Assembly (NCBI RefSeq): GCF_000381765.1
Contig: NZ_KB907079.1
Location: 1 to 64,000, forward strand
DNA length: 64,000 nt
Reading direction: 5' to 3'
Source of the DNA: [Zimmermannella] faecalis ATCC 13722
GTDB lineage: Bacteria; Actinomycetota; Actinomycetes; Actinomycetales; Microbacteriaceae
Part shown: positions 9,030 to 18,796 of the stretch, in pieces
Layout: every line of letters starts with the position of its first letter
Position numbering within the stretch: the stretch's first letter is position 1
Translations under genes and position numbers: made by a program
The notes under the pieces: model-generated
The model's database searches: none
What the model saw: the letters and a program-made list of their open reading frames with translations, nothing else
What the model was told of the DNA's origin: nothing

Positions 9030-9640
9030 TCCGGGTACTGATTTGCGACGATCACCCGATTGTTCGGGCGGGCCTGCGCGCCGTGTTTGAGCACGACGGC
9101 GACCTCGAGGTCGTCGGCGAGGCGGCGACGGCCGACGAGGCGGTCGCGCTCGCGCCGGGCGCCGACGTCGTCACGATGGACCTGCGCCTCGGCGACGGTG
9201 GCGACGGGGTCGACGCGACCCGGCGTATCCGTGCGCTGCAGCAGGCTCCCGCGGTGCTCGTGCTCACGAACTACGACACCGACAACCAGATTCTCACCGC
9301 GATCGAGGCGGGCGCCTGCGGCTACCTGCTCAAGGATGCGCCACCCGAGCGGCTCGTGCGCGCGGTGCGGCGGGCCGCGGCGGGCGAGAACGTGCTCGAC
9401 GCCGAGATCATGGAGCGGCTCGTCGGGCAGCTCCGTGCCCCGCGCGTGCACCTCACGCCGCGCGAGGCCGACGTGCTCGCGCAGCTCGCGACCGGCGCGA
9501 CGAATCAGCGCATCGGCGAGGTGCTGCACCTCAGCCCGACGACGGTGAAGAGTCACCTCGCGGCGATCTACGGCAAGCTCGGGGTGTCGAGCCGTACAGC
9601 GGCGGTGTCGAAGGCGCGCGAGACCGGGCTTCTGGCCTAA
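9026..9640 (+). CDS. NarL/FixJ-family response regulator
   Basis: A 204-residue DNA-binding response regulator. The receiver domain (1-120) has acidic residues Asp8/Asp9, the phosphorylation site Asp52 in VVTMDLRLG, and the conserved Lys in LLKDA. The C-terminal LuxR-type helix-turn-helix is LTPREADVLAQLATG...TVKSHLAAIYGKLGV. It is coupled to the kinase by ATGA overlap. Its stop is 11 bases from the convergent monooxygenase gene, and no obvious terminator lies between. Confidence 0.93.
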   Translation: MIRVLICDDHPIVRAGLRAVFEHDGDLEVVGEAATADEAVALAPGADVVTMDLRLGDGGDGVDATRRIRALQQAPAVLVLTNYDTDNQILTAIEAGACGYLLKDAPPERLVRAVRRAAAGENVLDAEIMERLVGQLRAPRVHLTPREADVLAQLATGATNQRIGEVLHLSPTTVKSHLAAIYGKLGVSSRTAAVSKARETGLLA

Positions 9641-9650
9641 GGGATCCGGC

Positions 9651-11006
9651 CTAGCGGTGCCGCGGCGGCAGTTGTGACCGGAGTCGCTCGCGCAGCGGGA
9701 TGGGCTCCCCCGCGAGCTCGTCGTCGGTCGGCGGCGGCGGGAGCACGCCGCGGGCGCGCAGCCGCGGCATGACCTCGTCGATGAAGAGGTCCCAGCCGTT
9801 GAGGCGGTGCAGCACGAACCCGTCGGCCGCGCCGGTTGTGAACCAGTGCTCGAGCTCGTCGGCGACGGTGTCGGGCCCGCCGACGATGAGCGTGTGTCCG
9901 AATGTCGTCGCGTAGTGGCGCAGCAGCGCCCCGAGGGTCGGGAACCGGCCCTGCTCGACCCACTCGCGGTAGATGACGGCGCGCGAGGTGCGTCGCTCCC
10001 CCGCCCGGAGCGCGGCGGCATCGGGGAACCGGTCGAGGGGAATCGCGTCGTCGAGGTCGAGCCCGTCGAGGTCGAGCCCGGCGACCTCGCGCAGGATGCC
10101 CTCGCGGGCCTGACCGAGGTCGAGGCGCGCCTGAATCTCCGCGAGCCGAGCGGCCGCGTCGGCGTCGTCGGTGCCGAGCACGATGCGCGCGCCGGGCAGC
10201 ACGCGGGCGTCGTTCGGGTGCCGCCCCTCGGCGACGAGCCGCGCGTCGAGGTCGGCGCGGTACTGCCGCGACTCCTCGAGCGTCTGCGTCGCGGCGTAGA
10301 TGACCTCGGCGTTGCGCGCCGCGAAGGCGAGGCCCGACTCCGAGGCGCCGGCCTGCATGAGCAGCGGGATGCGCTGGGGCGACGGCGCGAGGTCGAGGGC
10401 CTGTTCGACGTCGAAGTGTTCGCCGTGGTGGTGGAGGTCGTGGATGCGGTCGAAGTCGAACACGAGGCGGCCCTCGTGCTCGCGCGCCCAGCCGTCGCGC
10501 CACGATTTCCAGAGGGCGACGTCGATGTCGACGTGTTCCTGGGCGCGCTCGTAGCGGGTCTCGGGGCGTCGGAGCTGCTGCCCGAAGTTCTCTTCGCCGC
10601 GGAACGCGGTGACCATGTTCCAGCCGGCGCGGCCGCCCGAGAGGGCGTCGAGCGAGGTGAGCTGCCGGGCGAGCGTGTAGGAGGGCACGAACTCGGTCGC
10701 CATGGTGCCGATGAGGCCGATGCGGTTCGTCACGGCAGCGATCGCCGAAAGGCGCGAGAGCGGCTCGAAGCGGTGGCCGCGGAACGGACCGTCGTCGTAC
10801 ATCTCCTGCGAGTTGCGCTTGAGGCCGAGGAAGTCGACGGCGAACACGGCATCGAACCCGGCCCGCTCGGCCTCGACGGCGAACCGGAGGTACTCGCGCA
10901 CGCCGCGGGTCGGCGCGATTTCCGTCTTGGGGAACGCCTCGGTGTACGGGAATTCGGCGAGCAGAAACAGCAGCAGGTGCTCGTGGCGCTGGGCGGTGGT
11001 GTTCAC
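9651..11006 (-). CDS. NtaA/SnaA/DszA-family FMN-dependent monooxygenase
   Basis: A luciferase-like flavin monooxygenase (TIM barrel) of 451 residues. The NtaA/SnaA/DszA branch is recognised by GWNMVTAFRGEENFG, by ETRYERAQE and by LWKSW. Family members oxidise substrates such as nitrilotriacetate, pristinamycin precursors or dibenzothiophene sulfone with reduced FMN from a separate reductase (family knowledge). The start is GTG at 11006; GTGA overlaps the ligase stop, giving tight coupling. It is the last gene of the operon 18671-9651. No flavin reductase gene lies in the operon. The substrate is unknown. Confidence 0.88.
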   Translation of the reverse strand: MNTTAQRHEHLLLFLLAEFPYTEAFPKTEIAPTRGVREYLRFAVEAERAGFDAVFAVDFLGLKRNSQEMYDDGPFRGHRFEPLSRLSAIAAVTNRIGLIGTMATEFVPSYTLARQLTSLDALSGGRAGWNMVTAFRGEENFGQQLRRPETRYERAQEHVDIDVALWKSWRDGWAREHEGRLVFDFDRIHDLHHHGEHFDVEQALDLAPSPQRIPLLMQAGASESGLAFAARNAEVIYAATQTLEESRQYRADLDARLVAEGRHPNDARVLPGARIVLGTDDADAAARLAEIQARLDLGQAREGILREVAGLDLDGLDLDDAIPLDRFPDAAALRAGERRTSRAVIYREWVEQGRFPTLGALLRHYATTFGHTLIVGGPDTVADELEHWFTTGAADGFVLHRLNGWDLFIDEVMPRLRARGVLPPPPTDDELAGEPIPLRERLRSQLPPRHR

Positions 11007-12547
11007 AGGCGAGTCACCCCCTCGAGACCGTCGAAGTCGTCGGTGACGCGCTGCGTCACCTCGCCGCGGCGCACCTTGCCGCTCGCGGTGCGGGGCAGGG
11101 CGTCGACGGTGTAGAACCGCCGCGGCACGTACTGCAGCGCGAGGGCGTCGCGCAGGCGCGCGAGCAGGTCGGCCTTGTCGGGTGGCCACGGCCCCGCCGC
11201 GGGTTCGAGGAGCGCGACGAGCTCGGTGCCGAGCACGTCGTGCGGAACCGCGACGACGCACGAGCGGTCGGCACCGGGCACGGCCGCGAGCGCGCGCTCG
11301 ACCTCGGGGAGCGCGACCTTGTGCCCGCCGGTCGCAACGACGTCACCGGCGCGGCCGACGAGCTCCACTACGCGCTCGTCGAGCTGGCGGGCCTGATCGC
11401 CGACGGTCGCCCAGCCATCCTCGCCGCGGAGCACGACGTCGGTGGTCGAGGCAAGGTAGCCGGGCACGCAGCTCGCGGGGGCGTTCAAGAACAGGGTGCC
11501 GAGCTCGCCGTACGGGAGTCGCTCCCCCTCTGGCGAGCGCACCTGGCCCTCGACGCCGTCGAACAGGCGAAGGCGCGTGCCGTCGCCGGTGTCGCTCCAG
11601 CCGATGAAGCCGATCTCGGCGGCACCGAAGTAGCTCACGAGTCGCGCGTGCGGCACGGCGGCGGCGAACTCGTCGCGCATGCGGCCGCTGAGATTCGCGC
11701 CGCCGGTGATTGCCCAGCGCAGCGACTCGAGCGCCTCGGGGCGGCGGCGCGCGAGCACGGCGAGGGCGTGCACTGCGGCTGGCACGCCGACGAAGCGGTC
11801 GGCGCGGCCGGCCTCGAGCTGCGCGGCCGCCGCGAACGGCTCGAAGTTGCGGGCGACGAGGCAGCCGCCGCCCGTGCCGAGCGCCTCGACGAGGGCGTAG
11901 AGCGTGAGGCTGTACGCGAGCGAGCCGGGTGCCTGCGTGATGAGCCCCTCGGCCGCGCCGAAGTGCTCGAGGCTGACGGGAATGCAGGCGCGCCAGTTGG
12001 CGCGGTTCTTGATGAACCCCTTCGGGAGGTTCGTCGTGCCCGAGGTGAACAGCAGCAGGAACGGCTCGTCGTCGGGGCGCACCTGGATGCTGGCCAGCGC
12101 CGAATCCCCCGCCCGCGCGTCGAACTCGGCGACCGACAGCGTCTGCGGTCCGCCCTGCTCACCGAGGGCATCCCGCAGCTCCGGTTGGTCGGTGACGACG
12201 AGGGTCGCCTGGGCGCGGCGCACGGTGTCGATGCGGTGCGCGAACGGCCAGACGGTGTCGACCACCGTGACGACGGCGCGGGCGCACATGACGGCCGCGA
12301 GTATCCGGGCGAGGTCAAACGCGTCGTCGATGACGAGCGCGATCACCGGCACGCCGTCGGCCTCGGGCGGCGGCGCGACGGCGCGCCCGTCGCGCGCCTG
12401 CTCGGCGGTGAGCGTCTCGACGAGCGTGCTCACGCGGCCGGCAAGGTCGACGAGGCCCGCGGCATCGAGCGTGCGCTCGGCGTCGGCGATCGCGAGCTGG
12501 TCGGGATGTGCCTCGGCGGTTTCGAGGAGGGCGCGGGCGAACGGCAT
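11003..12547 (-). CDS. Class I adenylate-forming enzyme (acyl-CoA/aryl-CoA ligase family)
   Basis: A 514-residue AMP-dependent synthetase/ligase. The phosphate-binding loop is LFTSGTTNLPKG, the acidic motif is WATVGDQARQLD (A8 region), and the C-terminal catalytic Lys lies in PRTASGKVRRGEV (A10). No carrier-protein or condensation domain is fused to it. It sits between the transporter ATPase (10 bases upstream) and the NtaA-type monooxygenase (GTGA overlap). In this position it could activate the imported or oxidised product as a CoA thioester or adenylate (inference). The binding-pocket residues do not allow a substrate prediction by eye. Confidence 0.88.
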   Translation of the reverse strand: MPFARALLETAEAHPDQLAIADAERTLDAAGLVDLAGRVSTLVETLTAEQARDGRAVAPPPEADGVPVIALVIDDAFDLARILAAVMCARAVVTVVDTVWPFAHRIDTVRRAQATLVVTDQPELRDALGEQGGPQTLSVAEFDARAGDSALASIQVRPDDEPFLLLFTSGTTNLPKGFIKNRANWRACIPVSLEHFGAAEGLITQAPGSLAYSLTLYALVEALGTGGGCLVARNFEPFAAAAQLEAGRADRFVGVPAAVHALAVLARRRPEALESLRWAITGGANLSGRMRDEFAAAVPHARLVSYFGAAEIGFIGWSDTGDGTRLRLFDGVEGQVRSPEGERLPYGELGTLFLNAPASCVPGYLASTTDVVLRGEDGWATVGDQARQLDERVVELVGRAGDVVATGGHKVALPEVERALAAVPGADRSCVVAVPHDVLGTELVALLEPAAGPWPPDKADLLARLRDALALQYVPRRFYTVDALPRTASGKVRRGEVTQRVTDDFDGLEGVTRL

Positions 12548-12557
12548 GCGGGTCCTT

Positions 12558-14047
<1,490 letters not shown>

Positions 14048-14051
<4 letters not shown>

Positions 14052-14851
14052 GCGCCGGCCTCCTCGATCGACTTGCTGATGTGGTTGAGCGAGAACACCG
14101 TGAGGGCGACGACGAGGCCGGGCAGCAGCGGCACCCACGGCGCGCTGACGAGCAGCGAGCGGCCGTCGGAGATGAGCGAGCCCCAGTCGGCGAGCGGGGG
14201 CTGCGCGCCGAACCCGAGGAAGCTGAGCGCGGCGACCCAAATGATCGCGGTGCCGACGTCGAGCACGGCGAGCACGGCGACGGGCCCGACCGAGTTCGGC
14301 AGCACGTGGCGCACGAGCACGCCGGTCGAGCCGACGCCGGCGATGCGCGCCGCCTCGACGTAGGGCGTGCCCCGCACCTCGCGGATGCGCGCGCGGGTGG
14401 TGCGCGCAAAGGTCGGGATGAATCCGATGCCGACGGCGATCGCGACCGGCACCGTGCCGTAGCCGATCGCCGTGATGATGAGCAGCGCGAGCAGCAGCGA
14501 GGGCAGCGCGAGGCCGACGTCGACGAGCCGCATGAGCACGGCGTCGACGCGGCCACCCACGTAGCCCGCGACGGCGCCGATGACGAAGCCCGCGCCGACG
14601 CCGATCGCGATCGCGATGACGGCGGCCTTGAGCGTGAGTTCGGCGCCCCACACGACGCGCGCGAACACGTCGCGGCCGAGCTCGTCAGTGCCAAAAGGAT
14701 GCGCCGCGTTCGGCGGGGTGAGCTGCACCTGCGCGTCGACGACGGCGGGGTCGAGCGGCGTGAGCAGCGTGGGCCACGCGGCGGCGACCGCGACGGCGAG
14801 GAGGAACGCCGAGGCGAGCAGCACGCCGGGGCGGCGCAGCATCCCGGTCAT
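14048..14851 (-). CDS. ABC importer permease, DppC type
   Basis: A 267-residue inner-membrane permease of the binding-protein-dependent transport family. The N-terminal helix is followed by the OppC/DppC-type extracytoplasmic segment HPFGTDELGRDVFARVVWG. The cytoplasmic EAA loop (ARIAGVGSTGVLVRHVLPN) contacts the ATPase. About six hydrophobic segments are visible. The start at 14851 overlaps the DppB-type stop (ATGA), and the stop overlaps the ATPase start. Confidence 0.92.
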
Positions 14852-15801
14852 GCTGCGACCGCCGCGGTCGGCTCGGGGCGCTGGCGCGCGTCGAGGAGCG
14901 GATACAGCAGGTCGACGAGCAGGTTGAGAAGCAGGAAGATCGCGGCGGCGAGCAGCACGATGCCCTGCACGACGGGCACGTCTTGGTTGAGCACGGCGTC
15001 TTGCAGCAGCCGGCCGAGGCCGGCGCGTGAGAAGAGCGTCTCGACGACGACGGTGCCGGTGAGCAGGTTGCCGAGGATGAGCGCGAGCATCGTGAGGGTC
15101 GGCGCGGCCGCGTTCGGCAGCCCGTGCCGCAGCAGCACGCGCAGCGGCGAGAGCCCCTTCATGCGCGCGGTGTTCACGAACCCCTCGCGGTACGCCTCGT
15201 CGAGGCCGCGCAGCAGCAGTTGCGCGATGACGGCCGAGGAGCCGATCGCGAGGGTGAGCGCGGGGAGCACGACGCTGCCGGGCTCGCGGCTCCCCGAGGG
15301 CGGGAGCCAGCCGAGCGTGAATGCGAACAGCTGCACGAACAGCAGGCCGGTCCAGAACGACGGCAGCGAGATGCCGATCGCGGGCAGGCGCCGCAGGAGT
15401 CGGCGCAGGAACGGCGCGCGCACGAGCGTCGCCGCGCAAGCGATCGTGACGCCGAGCACGGCGGCGAGCAGAAACCCGCCGAAGCCGATGGCGAGCGTGC
15501 CGGGCGCCCGCTCGGCGATGAGCTCGCTCACGGGGCGGCCCGACGCGTACGACAGCCCGAGGTCGCCCCGCAGCGCGGCGAGCAGCTGCGTCACGAGCTG
15601 CACGGGCGCGGGCTGGTCGAGCCCGAACTTCTCGCGCAGCGCCGCGTACTGTTCGGGCGTGATCGCGGCCGGGTCGACGCCGGCGGCCGCGAGCATGACC
15701 TCGGCGGGGTCGCCGGGCAGCAGCCGCAGGATGACGAAGGTGACGACGTACGCGAGCAGCAGCACGACCCCCGCCTGCGCGACGCGGCCGACCCAGCGCA
15801 T
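14848..15801 (-). CDS. ABC importer permease, DppB type
   Basis: A 317-residue permease. The N-terminal RLLPGDPAEVML segment is typical of the DppB/OppB subunit, and the EAA loop is TARMKGLSPLRVLLRHGLPN. Six hydrophobic segments are visible. The chosen start MRWVGRVAQAG at 15801 lies 11 bases after the binding-protein stop; upstream reading in this frame is an arginine-rich shadow of the binding protein. It forms the translocation pore with the DppC-type subunit. Confidence 0.92.
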   Translation of the reverse strand: MRWVGRVAQAGVVLLLAYVVTFVILRLLPGDPAEVMLAAAGVDPAAITPEQYAALREKFGLDQPAPVQLVTQLLAALRGDLGLSYASGRPVSELIAERAPGTLAIGFGGFLLAAVLGVTIACAATLVRAPFLRRLLRRLPAIGISLPSFWTGLLFVQLFAFTLGWLPPSGSREPGSVVLPALTLAIGSSAVIAQLLLRGLDEAYREGFVNTARMKGLSPLRVLLRHGLPNAAAPTLTMLALILGNLLTGTVVVETLFSRAGLGRLLQDAVLNQDVPVVQGIVLLAAAIFLLLNLLVDLLYPLLDARQRPEPTAAVAA

Positions 15802-15812
15802 CCGCGCCCCGG

Positions 15813-17474
15813 TCAGCGGTCGAGCCACAGGTCGTGGAAGCGAATCATGCCGTCGGCGGTGAACTCGGCGCCGTGCACGTCGGGCGCGAACGCGGCCTGC
15901 TGCTGGCGGTCGTAGAGCGGGAACGCGGCGTTGTGCTCGAGCACGTTCTGCTGCAGCTCGGTGCTGAGCTCGGCGCGGGTCGCGTCGTCTTGCTCGACCA
16001 CGAGCTTGCCGAGGATCTCGGTGAACCCCTCGTAGTCGGCGTCGCTCATCGCGTTCTGCGCGAGCGGCACCTCGCTCGCGCGGTCGACCTCGAGGGTGCG
16101 GCGAATCACGCTCGGGTCGTTCGTGTACGTGAACGTGTACGTGAGGTCGTAGTCGCCGGCGTTGCCGATGCCGACGCGTTCGGCGACGGTGATCACCTGA
16201 ATTTCGAGGTTGATGCCGACCTCGCGAAGCTGCGCCTGCAGCAGCTCTTCGCCGAGGGCGTTCGTGTTGTGCCCGAGCGCGACGAGGGTGAGCTTCTCCC
16301 CCGCGTCGTTGTAGCGGTAGCCGTCGTCGCCGAGCTTCCAGCCCGCCTCGTCGAGCAGGCTCGCGGCGAGCTCGGGGTCGTAGCTGAGCAGGTCGGGGTC
16401 GGCCGCCTCGGCGAGCGCCGTGCCCTGCTGGTAGATGCCCTCGGCGACCGGATAGTCGGGGCCGTAGAGCACGTCGGCGTAGCTCGCGCGGTCGATCGAG
16501 TGCTGCAGGGCCTCGCGCACCTTCGGGTCGCCGAGCGGGCGGTCGAAGCGCACGTTGGGGTAGTACATGTAGGTGAGGCCGCTCAGCGGGCTCTGCTCGA
16601 CGGTGAGCCCGGCGGAAGTGAGCTGGTCGATCTCCGACTTCGTGAACGGGTTGCGGGTCCACGAGACGTCGGTGAGGCCGCTCGTCACGTTGCCGACGCG
16701 CACGTTGAGCTCGCTCACGAAGTCGATCTCGATGCGGTCGAGGTAGCCGGCGCCGTCGTGGGTCGCGAGCGCCGAGGTGGGCACGTAGTCGTCGCGGCGT
16801 ACGAACACGATCGATTCGAACGGCACGAACGACTCGACCTGGTAGGCGGCGGTCGACGAGATGCCGGCCTGGCAGCGCTCGGTCGCCGAGAGCGCGTACG
16901 ACGACGGCGAGAGGATGCCCATGTTCCGCTCGGTGAGGATCGACAGGAACGCCGAGTCGGGCTGCGAGAGCGAGATGGTCACGGTGTGCTCGCCGCTCGT
17001 CTCGACGCCGTCGATGTCGAGGAGGTTCCACCCGAACGACGGGTTTTCTTCGACGAACTCGAGGTTGGTGTCGAACGCGGTCTTCACGGCGTCGGCGTTG
17101 AACTCCTCGCCGTTCGCGAACGTGATGCCTTGCTTGAGCTCGAACGTGTAGTCGAGGCCGTCGGCCGAGACCTCCCACGAGTCGGCGAGCCACGGCACGA
17201 TTTCGCCGGTTTCCGGGTCCATGTCGACGAGTCGCTCGGCGGAGTTGCCGGTGATGAGCTGCCACTCGCGGCCGTAGAACTGGATGGGGTCGAGGCAGGG
17301 GTTCGCGCTCGTGTCCTGCGGCAGGTCGAGCTGCAGTGTCCCGCCCGAGACGGGGTCGCCGCCCTCGCTCGCGGTGCCGGCGGCGCCCGCGCAGCCGGCG
17401 AGGAGCGAGAGGGTCGCGAGGGCGCCGATGAGCGCGCGGGCCGAACGACGGGCCCGGTTCGTGGTGTGCCGCAT
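15813..17474 (-). CDS. Extracellular solute-binding lipoprotein, family 5 (peptide/nickel type)
   Basis: A 553-residue substrate-binding protein. The signal peptide ends in a lipobox-like LLAGCAG (Cys about residue 28), so the protein is membrane-anchored by lipid. The SBP_bac_5 fold is recognised from DMDPETGEIVPWLADSWEVS near the N-terminus and FANGEEFNADAVKTAF. Such proteins bind peptides, nickel chelates, sugars or other organics; the family alone does not define the ligand. Flanking monooxygenase genes on both sides argue for an organic substrate rather than peptides (inference). The gene begins 3 bases after the upstream monooxygenase stop. Confidence 0.92.
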   Translation of the reverse strand: MRHTTNRARRSARALIGALATLSLLAGCAGAAGTASEGGDPVSGGTLQLDLPQDTSANPCLDPIQFYGREWQLITGNSAERLVDMDPETGEIVPWLADSWEVSADGLDYTFELKQGITFANGEEFNADAVKTAFDTNLEFVEENPSFGWNLLDIDGVETSGEHTVTISLSQPDSAFLSILTERNMGILSPSSYALSATERCQAGISSTAAYQVESFVPFESIVFVRRDDYVPTSALATHDGAGYLDRIEIDFVSELNVRVGNVTSGLTDVSWTRNPFTKSEIDQLTSAGLTVEQSPLSGLTYMYYPNVRFDRPLGDPKVREALQHSIDRASYADVLYGPDYPVAEGIYQQGTALAEAADPDLLSYDPELAASLLDEAGWKLGDDGYRYNDAGEKLTLVALGHNTNALGEELLQAQLREVGINLEIQVITVAERVGIGNAGDYDLTYTFTYTNDPSVIRRTLEVDRASEVPLAQNAMSDADYEGFTEILGKLVVEQDDATRAELSTELQQNVLEHNAAFPLYDRQQQAAFAPDVHGAEFTADGMIRFHDLWLDR

Positions 17475-17477
17475 GGG

Positions 17478-18671
17478 TCAGCGCTGCCCGGCGAGCTCGG
17501 TGAGCTGGGCGACGCGGAGGTCGGGGAACGGTTCGGCGTGGGGGCCGCGTTGATACTCGGGCTGCGGCACGATGCGGCCGCGCTCCCCCGTCGCCTCGCG
17601 GTGCGCGAGCTCGGCGCGTACGAGCGGAATGACCTCGCGCCCGTACTCGCGCATGTCGGCGAGGTTGTCGTACCCGCGCATCCCGATGATCTCGACGCCG
17701 GCGTCGACGTAGTCGAGAATCGCGGCGGCGACGGTCTCATAGCTGCCGACGAGCGCCGTCGTCGTGCCGATGCCGAGGGCCGCGGCCGAGGTCTCGAACC
17801 AGGTCGCGCGGTCGTGGAGCGCGCCCTCGCCGTGCGCCTCGAGCACGCGGCGCGTGGCCTGGCTCTCGGTCTTCGGCACGCCGAGCGCCCACGGGTTGCC
17901 GACGCCCGCGCTCGTGCGCTTGCGGAGCACCTCGACGATGCGCCACGCCTTCTCCCACGCCTCGCGCTCGGTGGGCGCGACGATGGGGCGGAACGTCGCC
18001 CAGAACGCGGGCGGGGTGCGGTCGGCGGCCGCGGCGATGTCGCGGATGCGCGCGATGATGCGCTCGGTCTCGTCGAGCGGCTCGGCCCACATGCCGTAGA
18101 AGTCGCCCTTTTCGCCGACGACGGTGTGCGCCTCGGGCGAGGCGCCGCCGACGCCGATGCGAATGTGCGACTGCACTGGCACGACGGCGTTGTTGAAGTC
18201 CTCGATGTCGAAGTACTCGCCGTGGTAGTCGAACGGCGTCGGGTCGGCCCACGCGCGCCGCAGGATGTCGATCGCCTCGCCCATCCGCTCGTACCGCTGC
18301 GGCTTCGAGGCGCGGTCGCCCTCGCGCGCCTGCTCGGCCGCGCGGCCGCCGGCGATGAGGTGGTAGGCGACGCGGCCGCCGCTGAGCTGGTCGAGGGTCG
18401 CCGCAGCCTTCGCGGCGAACGTCGGGGCCATGAGGTTCGGGCGCAGCGCGATGAAGGCGCCGAGCTGCTCGGTCGTTTCGAGCGCGACCGCCGCGAGCGC
18501 GAAGGGGTCGGGCGTCGCCGCGCCGTACGCGAGCAGCACGTGGTCGTAGCCGAGCACATCCATTTCGCGCACGTAGTTGCGGAAATACTCGCCGTCGACG
18601 CCGACTTGGCCGAGGCCGTTCAGCTCGGTGGAGGGATTCAGGGCTGCGGCGTGAACGAACTCGATTGGCAC
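17478..18671 (-). CDS. LLM-class flavin-dependent monooxygenase, SsuD-like
   Basis: A 397-residue luciferase-like monooxygenase resembling the alkanesulfonate monooxygenase (SsuD) branch: LDQLSGGRVAYHLIAGG followed by RYERMGEAIDILRRAW, and a C-terminal YDNLADMREYG. SsuD-type enzymes cleave C-S bonds with FMNH2 and O2 (family knowledge); activity here is inferred only to be an oxidative cleavage. The start is GTG at 18671, with TAGGGT six bases upstream and no Shine-Dalgarno sequence, which suggests a leaderless transcript. It is the first gene of the seven-gene operon and is divergent from pepN. Confidence 0.85.
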   Translation of the reverse strand: MPIEFVHAAALNPSTELNGLGQVGVDGEYFRNYVREMDVLGYDHVLLAYGAATPDPFALAAVALETTEQLGAFIALRPNLMAPTFAAKAAATLDQLSGGRVAYHLIAGGRAAEQAREGDRASKPQRYERMGEAIDILRRAWADPTPFDYHGEYFDIEDFNNAVVPVQSHIRIGVGGASPEAHTVVGEKGDFYGMWAEPLDETERIIARIRDIAAAADRTPPAFWATFRPIVAPTEREAWEKAWRIVEVLRKRTSAGVGNPWALGVPKTESQATRRVLEAHGEGALHDRATWFETSAAALGIGTTTALVGSYETVAAAILDYVDAGVEIIGMRGYDNLADMREYGREVIPLVRAELAHREATGERGRIVPQPEYQRGPHAEPFPDLRVAQLTELAGQR

Positions 18672-18677
18672 CCGGCA

Positions 18678-18683
18678 ACCCTA
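18678..18683 (-). promoter_or_regulatory. -10 element of probable leaderless promoter (monooxygenase operon)
   Basis: On the minus strand TAGGGT lies six bases before the GTG start at 18671. No ribosome site is present in between, so transcription probably begins at the start codon. Confidence 0.45.
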
Positions 18684-18796
18684 CCCACTTGCTGCACTAC
18701 ATACAACAACATGGTGTCCAGCTAGTGCCGATTCGCTGCGGGGATAGGCTGGGCAGGTTGCCAAAAGCGGCACCACAACTGAACGAAAGGATGCAC

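Noticed and set aside
15834-18725. Long open plus-strand frame opposite the binding protein and monooxygenase genes
   Set aside because: It is an antisense shadow. The composition is Arg/Val/Glu/His-rich with no domain, and the minus strand holds well-conserved proteins throughout.
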